This document shows positions 16,940 to 23,451 of a stretch of DNA of 30,446 nucleotides, one piece after another. The position numbers and the translations under genes are program-made. The DNA lies in the IMG/VR virus record IMGVR_UViG_3300042868_010158, positions 1-30,446 of that record. One strand, written 5' to 3'. The notes below the pieces were generated by a model. It had not been told where the DNA came from and did not search any database. It saw only the letters and a list, made by a program, of their open reading frames with translations. Source of the DNA: a virus. Numbering within the stretch: the first letter of the stretch is position 1; each line of letters opens with the position of its first letter.

Positions 16940-17611
16940 ATGACCACTCGGGAAAAACAGATCGACGTGCTGGCGCGCACCTTGCTGGGCGAGGCCAAGG
17001 CTAACAACGTGGATGATGCCATTGCCATCGCCTGCGTGGTGGTCAATCGGATTGTGCTACCCAACTGGCCGGATGATGCCGTAGCGGTGTGCCTCCAGCC
17101 GTTCCAGTTTTCATGCTGGAATAGCAACGATCCGAACCGCGCGCGCATAACGAAAGCCGCCGCGCGCCCAGGCTCATGGTTTGAGAAGTGCATCGAGATC
17201 GCCACCGCCGCGGTTGATCGCAAGTTGCCGGATCCTACCAAGCGCAGCACACACTACCACACCCCCACCGTGAAACCCGCGTGGTCAAAAAAGAAAACGC
17301 CAGTGTATGAAACCGCAGGCCATCGGTTCTTTAACGATATCGATACCCCGCCGCCTGCCACCGCAACCGAGGCGCTAAACCAAACCGCCCCACTTGGCAA
17401 AACCGATACCATGGTGACCGCCAAGGTGGCGGGCATGGCAAGCGTTGGCATCACCGCCGTGTCGCAAACCGTGGAAGCACTGGAGCCTGCATTACCGCTG
17501 GCGCAAACGCTCGCCGCCGCAGCACCCTGGGCGATTGTAGCCATCTTGGCTATCGCCTTGGCCTATGTGGCGTGGAGCCGCGCGCAGGCACGCAAGGCGG
17601 GCGTAGCATAA
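16940..17611 (+). CDS. SleB-type cell wall hydrolase (endolysin) with C-terminal membrane anchor
   Basis: This 223-residue protein has an N-terminal SleB/CwlJ (Hydrolase_2) domain, residues 1 to about 140. Glu18 in LARTLLGEAK is the expected catalytic acid. QPFQFSCWN and STHYHTPTVKPAW are conserved blocks, and the domain ends with HRFFNDI. A Pro/Ala/Thr linker follows, then a membrane helix at about 190-209 (APWAIVAILAIALAYVAW) and a basic tail. Endolysins usually lack a C-terminal anchor, so release may depend on the membrane, although such tails do occur in related phages. GGGGGAATCC precedes the ATG. The stop overlaps the next start (TAATG). Confidence 0.85.
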   Translation: MTTREKQIDVLARTLLGEAKANNVDDAIAIACVVVNRIVLPNWPDDAVAVCLQPFQFSCWNSNDPNRARITKAAARPGSWFEKCIEIATAAVDRKLPDPTKRSTHYHTPTVKPAWSKKKTPVYETAGHRFFNDIDTPPPATATEALNQTAPLGKTDTMVTAKVAGMASVGITAVSQTVEALEPALPLAQTLAAAAPWAIVAILAIALAYVAWSRAQARKAGVA

Positions 17612-17841
17612 TGGGCGCCCTATTCGCATCCTTGTGGGCGCGCTTTCAGGGCTGGCTGCTCATCGCAGTGGGCGCGGTCATGGCGGTGGTGCTGATATTC
17701 TACCGTGGCAAAACGGCTGGCCGTGAACAGGCCGTAAACAAGCAACGTGAGGTGGATGATGCAGCGCGTAAACGTATGGACGGTGTTAAGCCTGCTGATG
17801 CTGGCAGCACTATCGACAGCCTGCGCAACGGGAAGTTCTAG
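17611..17841 (+). CDS. Inner-membrane spanin candidate (Rz-like)
   Basis: This 76-residue protein has a membrane helix at about 14-30 (WLLIAVGAVMAVVLIFY), then GKTAGREQAVNKQREVDDAA and DSLRNGKF. The short charged helix facing the periplasm and the C-terminal LRNGKF pattern are common to small i-spanin-like proteins after endolysin genes in alphaproteobacterial phages. It is shorter than classical Rz (about 150 residues). The last 86 bases overlap a lipoprotein gene in another frame, the hallmark Rz/Rz1 arrangement. An in-frame start at 17572 exists, but TAATG coupling to the endolysin favours 17611. Confidence 0.65.
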   Translation: MGALFASLWARFQGWLLIAVGAVMAVVLIFYRGKTAGREQAVNKQREVDDAARKRMDGVKPADAGSTIDSLRNGKF

Positions 17842-18025
17842 CAGCGCGGTCACGCCCAAGGTGCCAGATTACTCCCGCCAGTTTCAGGCCAAAGCCGCCG
17901 AGGAAATTGAACGGCTTGGCCCGCCTTGCGCGCATGATGTGGTGATCGACGGGTGCAGCGCTGTGTTACGGCTGGTGATTGATTACAAACAAACCCGCGA
18001 CAAGATCCGCGCTATTCGTGGTTAG
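17756..18025 (+). CDS. Outer-membrane lipoprotein spanin candidate (Rz1-like)
   Basis: This protein of about 89 residues lies in a different frame from the i-spanin candidate and starts inside it. It has a lipoprotein signal: VWTVLSLLMLAALSTAC, with Cys as the expected lipidated residue, followed by TGSSSSAV. Two further cysteines (GPPCAHDVVIDGC) and a charged C-terminal helix ending RDKIRAIRG lie in the mature part. ATG codons at 17756 and 17759 are both possible; GAGG at 17749-17752 fits 17759 slightly better. Nesting with a membrane protein after the endolysin supports an o-spanin role, which is otherwise inferred. Confidence 0.65.
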   Translation: MMQRVNVWTVLSLLMLAALSTACATGSSSSAVTPKVPDYSRQFQAKAAEEIERLGPPCAHDVVIDGCSAVLRLVIDYKQTRDKIRAIRG

Positions 18026-18203
18026 AATCCCCACGCAGGATCCACACCGCCAGCGCTAGGGATACAACCCCGCATCCGATAAGGTAATTGCCACCGCTGA
18101 TATCGAACAGCGGCACGAGCCATGAAAACATGGATGCGGAAAGCCCCATGAATATGGATAACGCCCATCCCAATATGGATCCCACCAGCTTTAGTTTGCA
18201 CAT
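18012..18203 (-). CDS. Small two-helix membrane protein beside attP
   Basis: This 63-residue protein on the minus strand starts MCKLKLVGSILGWALSIFMG and has two hydrophobic segments (residues about 6-28 and 36-54), ending ILRGDSNHE. An AAGGGG nine bases before the ATG at 18203 supports this start over an in-frame one at 18254. Its 3' end overlaps the lipoprotein spanin gene by 14 bases, convergently. Being oriented against the late genes and next to attP, it may be expressed from the prophage. No family is recognised. Confidence 0.5.
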   Translation of the reverse strand: MCKLKLVGSILGWALSIFMGLSASMFSWLVPLFDISGGNYLIGCGVVSLALAVWILRGDSNHE

Positions 18204-18320
18204 AGCGCAACCCCTTGATATATAGCGGGGGCGCTTGTGGTGTAGATGGTTCAAAGGCCGTATAATTTACGGCACATTTACGGCAAGGGAATACGCAACT
18301 AGTTGTAATGCCAACGTTTA

Positions 18321-18342
18321 TCGAGTCCAGTCCTGGGCACCA
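18321..18342 (+). other. attP core: 3' end of a tRNA gene
   Basis: The 22 bases fit, in order, the T-loop (TCGAGT), the 3' strand of the T-stem (CCAGT), a 7-base acceptor strand (CCTGGGC), the discriminator A and CCA. The bases just upstream do not pair with the T-stem and there is no rest of a tRNA, so this is a fragment, not a tRNA gene. The host gene should begin GCCCAGG; a leucine tRNA is possible but not proven. Confidence 0.7.
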
Positions 18343-18384
18343 AAACTAAAATGCGGGGGCTTCCCGTAACCTCCCATATATCCA

Positions 18385-18409
18385 CAAAGCGGCTCACCGC
18401 CTTTGTTTT
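18385..18409 (+). terminator. Possible intrinsic terminator before the integrase
   Basis: CAAAG-CGG (18385-18392) pairs with CCG-CTTTG (18397-18405) around a CTCA loop with one bulged C, followed by TTTT at 18406-18409. It lies between the attP core and the right arm sites. It would stop late-operon transcription before the integrase. Confidence 0.4.
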
Positions 18410-18502
18410 ATAGCTTGCGTCGTTTTCCTAACTTCCCTAGATTTCCCGTATAGTAACACAAAATTACGGCAAAACTACGGCAAAGTTTACGGCAAGGAAT
18501 AT

Positions 18503-19477
18503 ATGGCATTCATACGCAAGCGCAAAGATAGATGGGCAGCTGAGGTGCGTGCCAAAGGCGTATATCGTTGCAAGTCATTCCCCACCCGCGCCGAGGCTCA
18601 ACGATGGGCGCTTGATCTTGAAATGCAGCTTGGCAAAAAATCGTTTGTTATCAGCTCACATAGTATGCGTGAAGCAATGCAGCGTTATGCTTTAGAAGTA
18701 AGCCCATCGCACAAAGGCAGTCAGTGGGAAATCGTGCGGCTCAAGAAGCTGCAACGCGATCCAATCGCTGATATTATGCTGGCTGATATCTTGCGCGATG
18801 ATATTCAGTTGTGGATCGAGCGCCAAACCATCAGCAATGCCAGTATTAACCGTGAGCTAACGATGATCGCGGCAGTATTGCGCGAAGCGCGTGTTCGCTG
18901 GAAATGGATGGCGCACAACCCTATGGTTGATGTGAAGCGACCCAAGCAACCAGCTGGACGCGATAGGCTGCTCAGTAATGATGAGATTGATCGGCTTTTA
19001 TTGGCGCTGGAATACGATGAAAAAGCGCCAGTGAATACATTGCGCCAGGAAATAGCCGTTGCACTCTTGCTGGCCCTTGAAACCGCTATGCGCCAGGGTG
19101 AGATCTGGGGGCTGGATTGGTCACTTGTTTATCTTGATCGTAAATTTGTAACGTTGCCAGACACCAAAAACGGCATGCGTAGAGATGTGGCGCTATCACC
19201 GCGTGCGGTGAAGCTGCTCAAGAAGCTATCACCGAAAAAAAGCGGGCGCGTTTTTAATGTTGCCCAAGCAACAGCTGGCACCGTATTCCGCCGCGCCGTG
19301 GCGATGGCTGGCTTACCCAACTTTACTTTCCATGATTCTCGGCACACGGCAATCACCAACCTCGCCCGCAAACTTGATGTGCTCGATCTTGCCCGCATGG
19401 TTGGTCACCGTGATATCCGCAGCCTGCAAACCTACTACAACGCTACTGCTGAGGATATCGCCGCGCGATTGGCTTAG
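18503..19477 (+). CDS. int: Tyrosine integrase
   Basis: This 324-residue site-specific recombinase catalyses integration and excision at attP. The N-terminal arm-binding domain is at about 1-45 (FIRKRKDRWAAEVRAKGVYR), the core-binding domain at about 55-140 and the catalytic domain at 155-324. Catalytic residues are visible: Arg197 (ETAMRQGEI), Lys222 (PDTKNG), His277 and Arg280 (FHDSRHTAITNLAR), His302 (MVGHRD) and the nucleophile Tyr311 or Tyr312 (LQTYYNAT). AAGGA lies four to five bases before the ATG, inside the third right-arm repeat. The 3' end overlaps the converging Xis-like gene by 4 bases. Length and motifs are complete, so it should be active. Confidence 0.95.
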   Translation: MAFIRKRKDRWAAEVRAKGVYRCKSFPTRAEAQRWALDLEMQLGKKSFVISSHSMREAMQRYALEVSPSHKGSQWEIVRLKKLQRDPIADIMLADILRDDIQLWIERQTISNASINRELTMIAAVLREARVRWKWMAHNPMVDVKRPKQPAGRDRLLSNDEIDRLLLALEYDEKAPVNTLRQEIAVALLLALETAMRQGEIWGLDWSLVYLDRKFVTLPDTKNGMRRDVALSPRAVKLLKKLSPKKSGRVFNVAQATAGTVFRRAVAMAGLPNFTFHDSRHTAITNLARKLDVLDLARMVGHRDIRSLQTYYNATAEDIAARLA

Positions 19478-19731
19478 CGCCGCCGCATGATCCAGGTTTT
19501 CACCTCGGCAGCTACCCACCTCCGTCCGCCTGTTGGTAAAACAATGGGCTTGGGAAAGCCTGGTTTCTCCAAATAATGATTTTGTACAGTTTTCTTAGAG
19601 AGTCGTACAAATATAGATATATCATCCGCATCCCAAAGATCGTTATCGAGTGAGCGGCGATCCATGCGCGCGATTAAATCACGCACTGCGCGCGCTAATT
19701 CTGATTCCTCATCAGTTTCTTTTTTTGTCAT
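19474..19731 (-). CDS. AlpA/excisionase-like DNA-binding protein
   Basis: This 85-residue protein has an acidic N-terminal helix and a winged helix-turn-helix at about 36-80: DADDISIFVRLSKKTVQNHY, then KPGFPKPIVLPTGGRRW and VAAEVKTWI. This is the AlpA/HTH_17 pattern shared by phage excisionases. The position convergent to int and downstream of a Cro-like gene suggests it directs excision, or controls int, after induction. The ATG at 19731 overlaps the upstream gene's 3' end by 20 bases, so the two are co-transcribed leftward. Confidence 0.75.
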   Translation of the reverse strand: MTKKETDEESELARAVRDLIARMDRRSLDNDLWDADDISIFVRLSKKTVQNHYLEKPGFPKPIVLPTGGRRWVAAEVKTWIMRRR

Positions 19732-19927
19732 GCGGGTGGCCTTTCGGTGGAATTTCTAGGATTTCATTGGGGGTGAGAGCTGTAATTTCCCAAATCTTCA
19801 AAAAAAGAATTCGCATTGCTTTGAAGCGCAGACCTGTATCGATCCTGTATTGGGTAGTCCTGCTTGCTCCTATGGATTTCCATAGTTTTTCAAGAACTTC
19901 TCGACCGAGCTTATCCGACATTTTCAT
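19712..19927 (-). CDS. Cro-like regulator candidate
   Basis: This small protein (71 residues, or 69 if it starts at the second ATG, 19921) begins MSDKLGREVLEKLWKSIGAS. It contains SRTTQYRIDTGLRFKAMRIL and ends its conserved part with EITALTPNEILEIPP, an arrangement like the last helices of Cro/XRE domains. It is divergent from the CI-like gene across a 138-base operator region and lies upstream of the Xis-like gene, the usual place of Cro. Sequence identity to known Cro proteins is not evident, so the call is from size, fold pattern and position. Confidence 0.55.
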   Translation of the reverse strand: MKMSDKLGREVLEKLWKSIGASRTTQYRIDTGLRFKAMRILFLKIWEITALTPNEILEIPPKGHPHDKKRN

Positions 19928-19942
19928 AAAATATCCATCATG

Positions 19943-19994
19943 GAAACAAATCTAAATCTCATAGATAGATACTTAATGTCAAGAAACTTGTTTC
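19943..19994 (-). promoter_or_regulatory. Leftward early promoter and operator
   Basis: On the minus strand a perfect -35 TTGACA lies at 19983-19978. The -10 is less clear: GAGATT 16 bases on is the best-spaced choice and TAGATT at 19954-19949 is too far. Half-sites GAAAC (19943-19947) and the palindrome GAAAC-TT-GTTTC (19983-19994) cover the promoter and are good candidates for repressor binding. It would drive the Cro-like and Xis-like genes. Confidence 0.45.
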
Positions 19995-20003
19995 ACTTTT
20001 TTA

Positions 20004-20032
20004 TTGTCAGGTTTCATTATCTGAAATAGATT
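20004..20032 (+). promoter_or_regulatory. Rightward repressor promoter
   Basis: TTGTCA (20004-20009) and TAGATT (20027-20032) are separated by 17 bases, a good sigma-70 match. GTTTC (20011-20015) and GAAAT (20023-20027) form an imperfect inverted repeat between them, echoing the GAAAC/GTTTC half-sites of the leftward promoter, so the repressor probably controls its own gene. It lies about 30 bases before the repressor ATG. Confidence 0.5.
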
Positions 20033-20065
20033 GTGCATAACCGTTAATAACTATTAAGGTAGCCC

Positions 20066-20533
20066 ATGGCCAAGAAATCTATAAATGCCGAATCTGAGCG
20101 GCCAAAAAATAACTTGAGGTCTATCCGTGATTCGCGCGGATTAACTCAGGATGAGGTGGCCCGCATGGTTAATCCTCCAACTACAAAAAGCCAAATTTCA
20201 AAGTTGGAAAATCTATCGTTAAGACTCAACGATATTTGGGTGAGCAAGTTGTGCGAAGCCTTGGGGGTTACCCCGGATACACTCATGATGGAGGGTGTGC
20301 CTGTATCGGGAGGTTTTAAGCCAGTAGATCACGATCTGATGTCAGATATCGCCAGGGCTATCGAGAGGGTAGCTAACAAGCGCGGCCTAAAAATGTCTAA
20401 GGAGCAATTTTTAGATCTATGCGTTGAGCTTTATAATTATGTTCAAGATTATAGGAGCAAATCGGAAAAGGTGGAAATCAATGCTGCTATGGTTGAAATT
20501 TTTATGGATTTGAAGCAACGTGCAGCCATCTAA
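20066..20533 (+). CDS. CI-like repressor (XRE family)
   Basis: This 155-residue protein has an N-terminal XRE helix-turn-helix at about residues 15-75: NNLRSIRDSRGLTQDEVARM, KSQISKLENLSLRL and SKLCEALGVTPDTLM. The C-terminal half is helical and has no S24/LexA-type Ser-Lys protease motif, so induction would not be by RecA-stimulated self-cleavage as in lambda CI. An antirepressor or another signal would be needed (inference). AAGG lies about seven bases before the ATG. It diverges from the Cro-like gene and its 3' end overlaps the next gene. The region is more A+T-rich than the structural genes. Confidence 0.8.
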   Translation: MAKKSINAESERPKNNLRSIRDSRGLTQDEVARMVNPPTTKSQISKLENLSLRLNDIWVSKLCEALGVTPDTLMMEGVPVSGGFKPVDHDLMSDIARAIERVANKRGLKMSKEQFLDLCVELYNYVQDYRSKSEKVEINAAMVEIFMDLKQRAAI

Positions 20534-21002
20534 CGACAATCACAAAAATGAAAGCGAAATGATTTATTCGCTGGCCGAAAGGTTTCTGCCGGACAGGTAC
20601 TTAGACAAAGAATCTAGGGCGGTACATATACCCGTGCTTCATGTTATTGCCGCCATATTGATGTTAGGAATTTTGGGCATCGCTTTTTATGCCATCGGCA
20701 AAGTAGGCAATCAATATATCATCGATAATTCCTACACTGATAATTCAAAGTATATACAAAGCATTAATGTGCGGAACAATCCTTACGTCAAAGATTTGAG
20801 AAAATGGACAGAGTTGAGCCGTGAAGAAAAGAGCGCGATTAAGCAAGAGGCATTGATTAGATTTCCGCAAATTAAAGGCATCGGAAATGGCGTAAATTGG
20901 CGACCAGTAGCAGAATGGTTAGCGGAAGATAAGGGCGTTATTCATAGTAATCCAAGAGATTTATTCAGGGATCGGGCCAGCGAGCCAAGAGATTCTCATT
21001 GA
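20520..21002 (+). CDS. Membrane protein co-transcribed with the repressor
   Basis: This protein has 160 residues from a GTG at 20520, or 147 from the ATG at 20559. One membrane helix lies at about 38-60 (VLHVIAAILMLGILGIAFYA), with a short N-terminal cytoplasmic part and a C-terminal domain facing out (YVKDLRKWTELSREEKSAIK, then WRPVAEWLAED). No family is recognised. The GTG start lies inside the repressor gene, so it should be made in the lysogen, the usual expression of superinfection-exclusion or lysogenic-conversion proteins (inference). Its stop overlaps the converging methyltransferase gene by 7 bases. Confidence 0.6.
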   Translation: MQPSNDNHKNESEMIYSLAERFLPDRYLDKESRAVHIPVLHVIAAILMLGILGIAFYAIGKVGNQYIIDNSYTDNSKYIQSINVRNNPYVKDLRKWTELSREEKSAIKQEALIRFPQIKGIGNGVNWRPVAEWLAEDKGVIHSNPRDLFRDRASEPRDSH

Positions 21003-21736
21003 CTGCCCTCAATTTTCATTATTGCCTTACCAATAATTTCTGGGATTTGAGTCTGCACTGCATTGCCTATTGCTTCAAGTCGCTCCACCCAATAGGGAAT
21101 CCCATCATTAGCTCTGCAAAGCATGGGTGAGTATAGAGCGGATCGCTTTCTGAGATCCTCAATCCCTCCGACATTTTCGAGCCACGAAAATGGCGACTGC
21201 CACGAAAGCGGTTTCTTGTTGCCCCTCTGGCTTCCGTTGCCACCAAGGTGGGCAATAATCCAAACTCGATCCCTTCGATGCAGGGTGCCGATGGCACAAG
21301 CCGGAATAATAAATGGTTGCACGGTGTAGCCGAGATTTTCCAAGTCAAGTTTACAACGGGCGAATGCCATATTGGTGAAGTTAGCAACATTTTCGCCAAT
21401 GACCCAAGTGGGCTTCCATTCTTTAATAATTCGGCACATTTCCGGCCAGAGATCGCGGTCATCCTCCGCACCTCTTTGCTTCCCTGCGAGGGAGTAGGGT
21501 TGGCAGGGGAACCCACCGGTGATGAGATCAATGGTTTTGATTCCATCTCTTTTGAGCTTTGATTTTTTGAGTTTTCGTATGTCGTCATAAATCGGCACCT
21601 CGCTCCAATGTTTGCGTAGAATTTTTTGGCAGTAGGGTTTGATCTCGCAAAATGCGGCGGTTGTCATACCGGCCTTTTCAAGCCCTAGCGACATGCCACC
21701 AATTCCTGAAAAGAGATCTAAAACCTTCATGCTCAT
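20996..21736 (-). CDS. DNA cytosine-5 methyltransferase, compact
   Basis: This 246-residue C5 methyltransferase shows motif I (LDLFSGIGGMSLGLE, 6-20), motif IV with catalytic Cys78 (GGFPCQPYSLAG), motif VI (GENVANF, about 114-120), motif VIII (LHRRDRVWIIAHL) and motif X-like (LEAIGNAVQTQIPEIIGKAI). The target-recognition segment between motifs VIII and IX is only about 50 residues, short for the family but known in small phage enzymes. The start is MSMK at 21736, with a second ATG at 21730; no strong ribosome binding site is seen. It is transcribed leftward, away from the early operon and converging on the repressor unit. It probably protects phage DNA from host restriction. Confidence 0.92.
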   Translation of the reverse strand: MSMKVLDLFSGIGGMSLGLEKAGMTTAAFCEIKPYCQKILRKHWSEVPIYDDIRKLKKSKLKRDGIKTIDLITGGFPCQPYSLAGKQRGAEDDRDLWPEMCRIIKEWKPTWVIGENVANFTNMAFARCKLDLENLGYTVQPFIIPACAIGTLHRRDRVWIIAHLGGNGSQRGNKKPLSWQSPFSWLENVGGIEDLRKRSALYSPMLCRANDGIPYWVERLEAIGNAVQTQIPEIIGKAIMKIEGSQ

Positions 21737-21888
21737 ATTAAAACACTGCTGGGAACCTCCAGTAAGATGTTGCCATAAAGAAACATCCGCAACAAAATAT
21801 CTAAAACAGAAACCGTTTCCGATTGACTAATGTTTCTATCTTTGCAACTTATCCACCTAATAAGAAAACAACACGCACAGGGGTGGAT
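21737..21888. promoter_or_regulatory. Divergent control region with repressor-like half-sites
   Basis: This A+T-rich gap separates the leftward methyltransferase gene from the rightward early genes. It contains GAAAC (21780-21784), the palindrome GAAAC-C-GTTTC (21809-21819) and GTTTC (21832-21836), the same half-sites as in the repressor/Cro gap. TTGACT at 21823-21828 could be a rightward -35, but no convincing -10 follows. It is probably the control point of the rightward early operon. Confidence 0.4.
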
Positions 21889-22167
21889 ATGTACAAAGAT
21901 AGCGTAAACTCTCGTAATGTTGCGATTACCCATTATGGCGCACCTTACCATCATATTTTCCAATCTACTGGATCAGTTTCCCAAGCCTCGGCAAGGCGGC
22001 AGGTACGCAAGCGGCAAAGCCTTTTAGAGGTTATAGGCAACGCCCTTGCGTGCCTGCTCATCATCGCCATCGTTGATATCGCCCTCATCAATTTCTTTGC
22101 ATTCCCTGACTGCAACCGCGTCACCCGCGATTGCTTCCTCGTGGAGAATCTGTGGGGTGCAAAATGA
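21889..22167 (+). CDS. Small membrane protein, first early gene
   Basis: This 92-residue protein starts at an ATG with AGGGGTGG just upstream (MYKDSVNSRNVAITHYGAPY). An in-frame TTG at 21823 is possible but has no ribosome binding site. A basic stretch (ASARRQVRKRQ) precedes one membrane helix (VIGNALACLLIIAIVDIALI), and a Cys-containing C-terminal part (FPDCNRVTRDCFLVENL) lies outside. The two cysteines could pair. No family is recognised. Its stop overlaps the next ATG (ATGA), so it leads the operon that runs to 28735. Confidence 0.6.
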   Translation: MYKDSVNSRNVAITHYGAPYHHIFQSTGSVSQASARRQVRKRQSLLEVIGNALACLLIIAIVDIALINFFAFPDCNRVTRDCFLVENLWGAK

Positions 22168-22673
22168 TCCGCCTGCGCCGCGCTCCCGATTTCGTTATCG
22201 GCAATCCCGATGCGCCTTATTTGCGCCGCTGGTGGATCCTCCCCCGCAACCACTTCTTTAACATCTACCTGCACCAGATCTTGCGCAGCGATGATGACCG
22301 CGCGCTGCACGATCACCCATGGTGGAACGTGTCGATCATCCTCAAGGGTGGATACCGCGAGTGGATGCCGATGTATCTGCCCAAGCACAAGCTCACCTTG
22401 CCCAATTGCAGCCAGCAGATCGGCGAGATCCGCAAATCGGGTGATTTTATTTTCCGCGCCGCGCGTTACGCGCATCGGCTGGAGCTGCTCAACAATGGGT
22501 ATAAGAACCCGCCGCAGGCCATCCCATGCTGGAGCCTGTTCATCACTGGCCCACGCATCCGCGAGTGGGGGTTCCATTGCCCGAACGGTTGGCGGCACTG
22601 GCGTGAGTTCATCGGCGTGGCTGATGGCAATGCCAAAGGCGATGAGATCGGCCCCGGATGTGGGGAGCTATGA
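22164..22673 (+). CDS. Cupin-like phage protein
   Basis: This 169-residue protein has a cupin-like metal-binding pattern: DDRALHDHPWWNVSIILKGG, FIFRAARYAHRLELL and WSLFITGPRIREWGFHC, ending NGWRHWREFIG. HDH near residue 49 and the later His in YAHRLEL are likely metal ligands. The same block order recurs in many phage genomes as an uncharacterised cupin; the substrate is unknown. It starts by ATGA overlap with the upstream gene and ends overlapping the next start. The tight packing and the nearby methyltransferases and ASCH protein suggest a role in nucleotide or nucleic acid metabolism, but this is not shown. Confidence 0.7.
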   Translation: MIRLRRAPDFVIGNPDAPYLRRWWILPRNHFFNIYLHQILRSDDDRALHDHPWWNVSIILKGGYREWMPMYLPKHKLTLPNCSQQIGEIRKSGDFIFRAARYAHRLELLNNGYKNPPQAIPCWSLFITGPRIREWGFHCPNGWRHWREFIGVADGNAKGDEIGPGCGEL

Positions 22674-23098
22674 TGGAAACCGTACCCGTCACGCAACTGC
22701 CAGCAGGTGCCGCACGGTACGCGATGCCGAATGTGGCGGTAACCGCAAACGGTAAAGCGAAATCCAAAAGCTGGTACCAGCCCGCAGGCTTTGCCGATGC
22801 CCTTTACGAGCCATGCCGCGGCGAAACCGCCGTGTGGTGTTCGGTCATTACGCAAGCGCTGGTGGATGCGCGCAGCAACAGCACAAAATCGGAAGCGATC
22901 CGCAACAAGCGCGAGGCGCTTGCGTGGTTCGATAGCGCAGCATTCCGCGATGTGTGCCTTCTCGCCGATTTACACCCCGACGCTACCCGCGAAAAGATCC
23001 GCACTGCCATCGAGAACGATGTGCAGTGGCGGTTACCCGCTGGCCAAGGCTGGCGCACCAAAGGCCGTGAACTTCTAACCCCAAAAGGTAACGCATGA
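22670..23098 (+). CDS. Conserved phage protein, paralogue of the 23417 gene
   Basis: This 142-residue protein (141 if it starts at 22673) has GGGGAG upstream. Its core, VWCSVITQALVDARSNSTKS, EALAWFDSAAFRDVCLLADL and HPDATREKIRTAIE, matches in spacing and residues the core of the protein at 23417-23899, so they are paralogues or a shared domain. The all-helical core with PDATR resembles a small DNA-binding or adaptor module, but no known activity can be assigned. The last bases overlap the next ATG. Confidence 0.6.
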   Translation: MMETVPVTQLPAGAARYAMPNVAVTANGKAKSKSWYQPAGFADALYEPCRGETAVWCSVITQALVDARSNSTKSEAIRNKREALAWFDSAAFRDVCLLADLHPDATREKIRTAIENDVQWRLPAGQGWRTKGRELLTPKGNA

Positions 23099-23451
23099 AC
23101 ACCGTAGTTTTTCCCGCCAGCTATATCGCAAAAATCGCCGATTGCTTGGAAGCGCACAGCATCACCGTGCTGCGCCGCCCCACTGCCACCAAGAACTACC
23201 TCACCATCCTTTCCGCCGAGCTAAAGACCGCGCTCGAAAATGGCGAAGCGGCACAGGCTCGCCTGCCCAATGGGGATAGCGAAGGCATCACCGTGGAGTG
23301 GTGCGAAGCCAACATGGCGTTTGCCGTGATGGATGCAGGCAAAGCCATCGAGTGTTTCCCGACCCGCAAAGAGGCCGTGGCGCACGCAAACGAACTCGCA
23401 ACAGGGGGTGTGACACATGGGGAAGCAAACACGGCGGAACGCGCATGTTAA
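23095..23451 (+). CDS. Hypothetical early protein
   Basis: This 118-residue protein begins MNTVVFPASYIAKIADCLEA and includes a hydrophilic alpha/beta pattern (TKNYLTILSAELKTALENGE, then EWCEANMAFAVMDAGKAIEC). There is no membrane segment and no recognised motif. The start overlaps the upstream stop (ATGA), and the C-terminal 35 bases overlap the next gene. It lies between the two paralogous genes. Confidence 0.5.
   Translation: MNTVVFPASYIAKIADCLEAHSITVLRRPTATKNYLTILSAELKTALENGEAAQARLPNGDSEGITVEWCEANMAFAVMDAGKAIECFPTRKEAVAHANELATGGVTHGEANTAERAC

Larger units (their letters stand above)
18266..18495. other. Phage attachment site attP
   Basis: A core resembling a tRNA 3' end (18321-18342) is flanked by five same-orientation copies of a TTTACGGCAA-like repeat. 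Two lie left of the core (18266 and 18277, 11 bp apart). Three lie right of it (18463, 18474 and 18486, 11 and 12 bp apart). About one helical turn of spacing is what arm-type integrase sites show. The last copy overlaps the integrase ribosome binding site, so integrase binding could repress its own translation or transcription. Phage genes lie on both sides, meaning the site is unsplit. Confidence 0.75.

Noticed and set aside
18321-18342. Complete tRNA gene
   Set aside because: Only the T-loop-to-CCA part is present; no 5' acceptor strand, D-arm or anticodon arm is found upstream, and the preceding bases do not pair with the T-stem.
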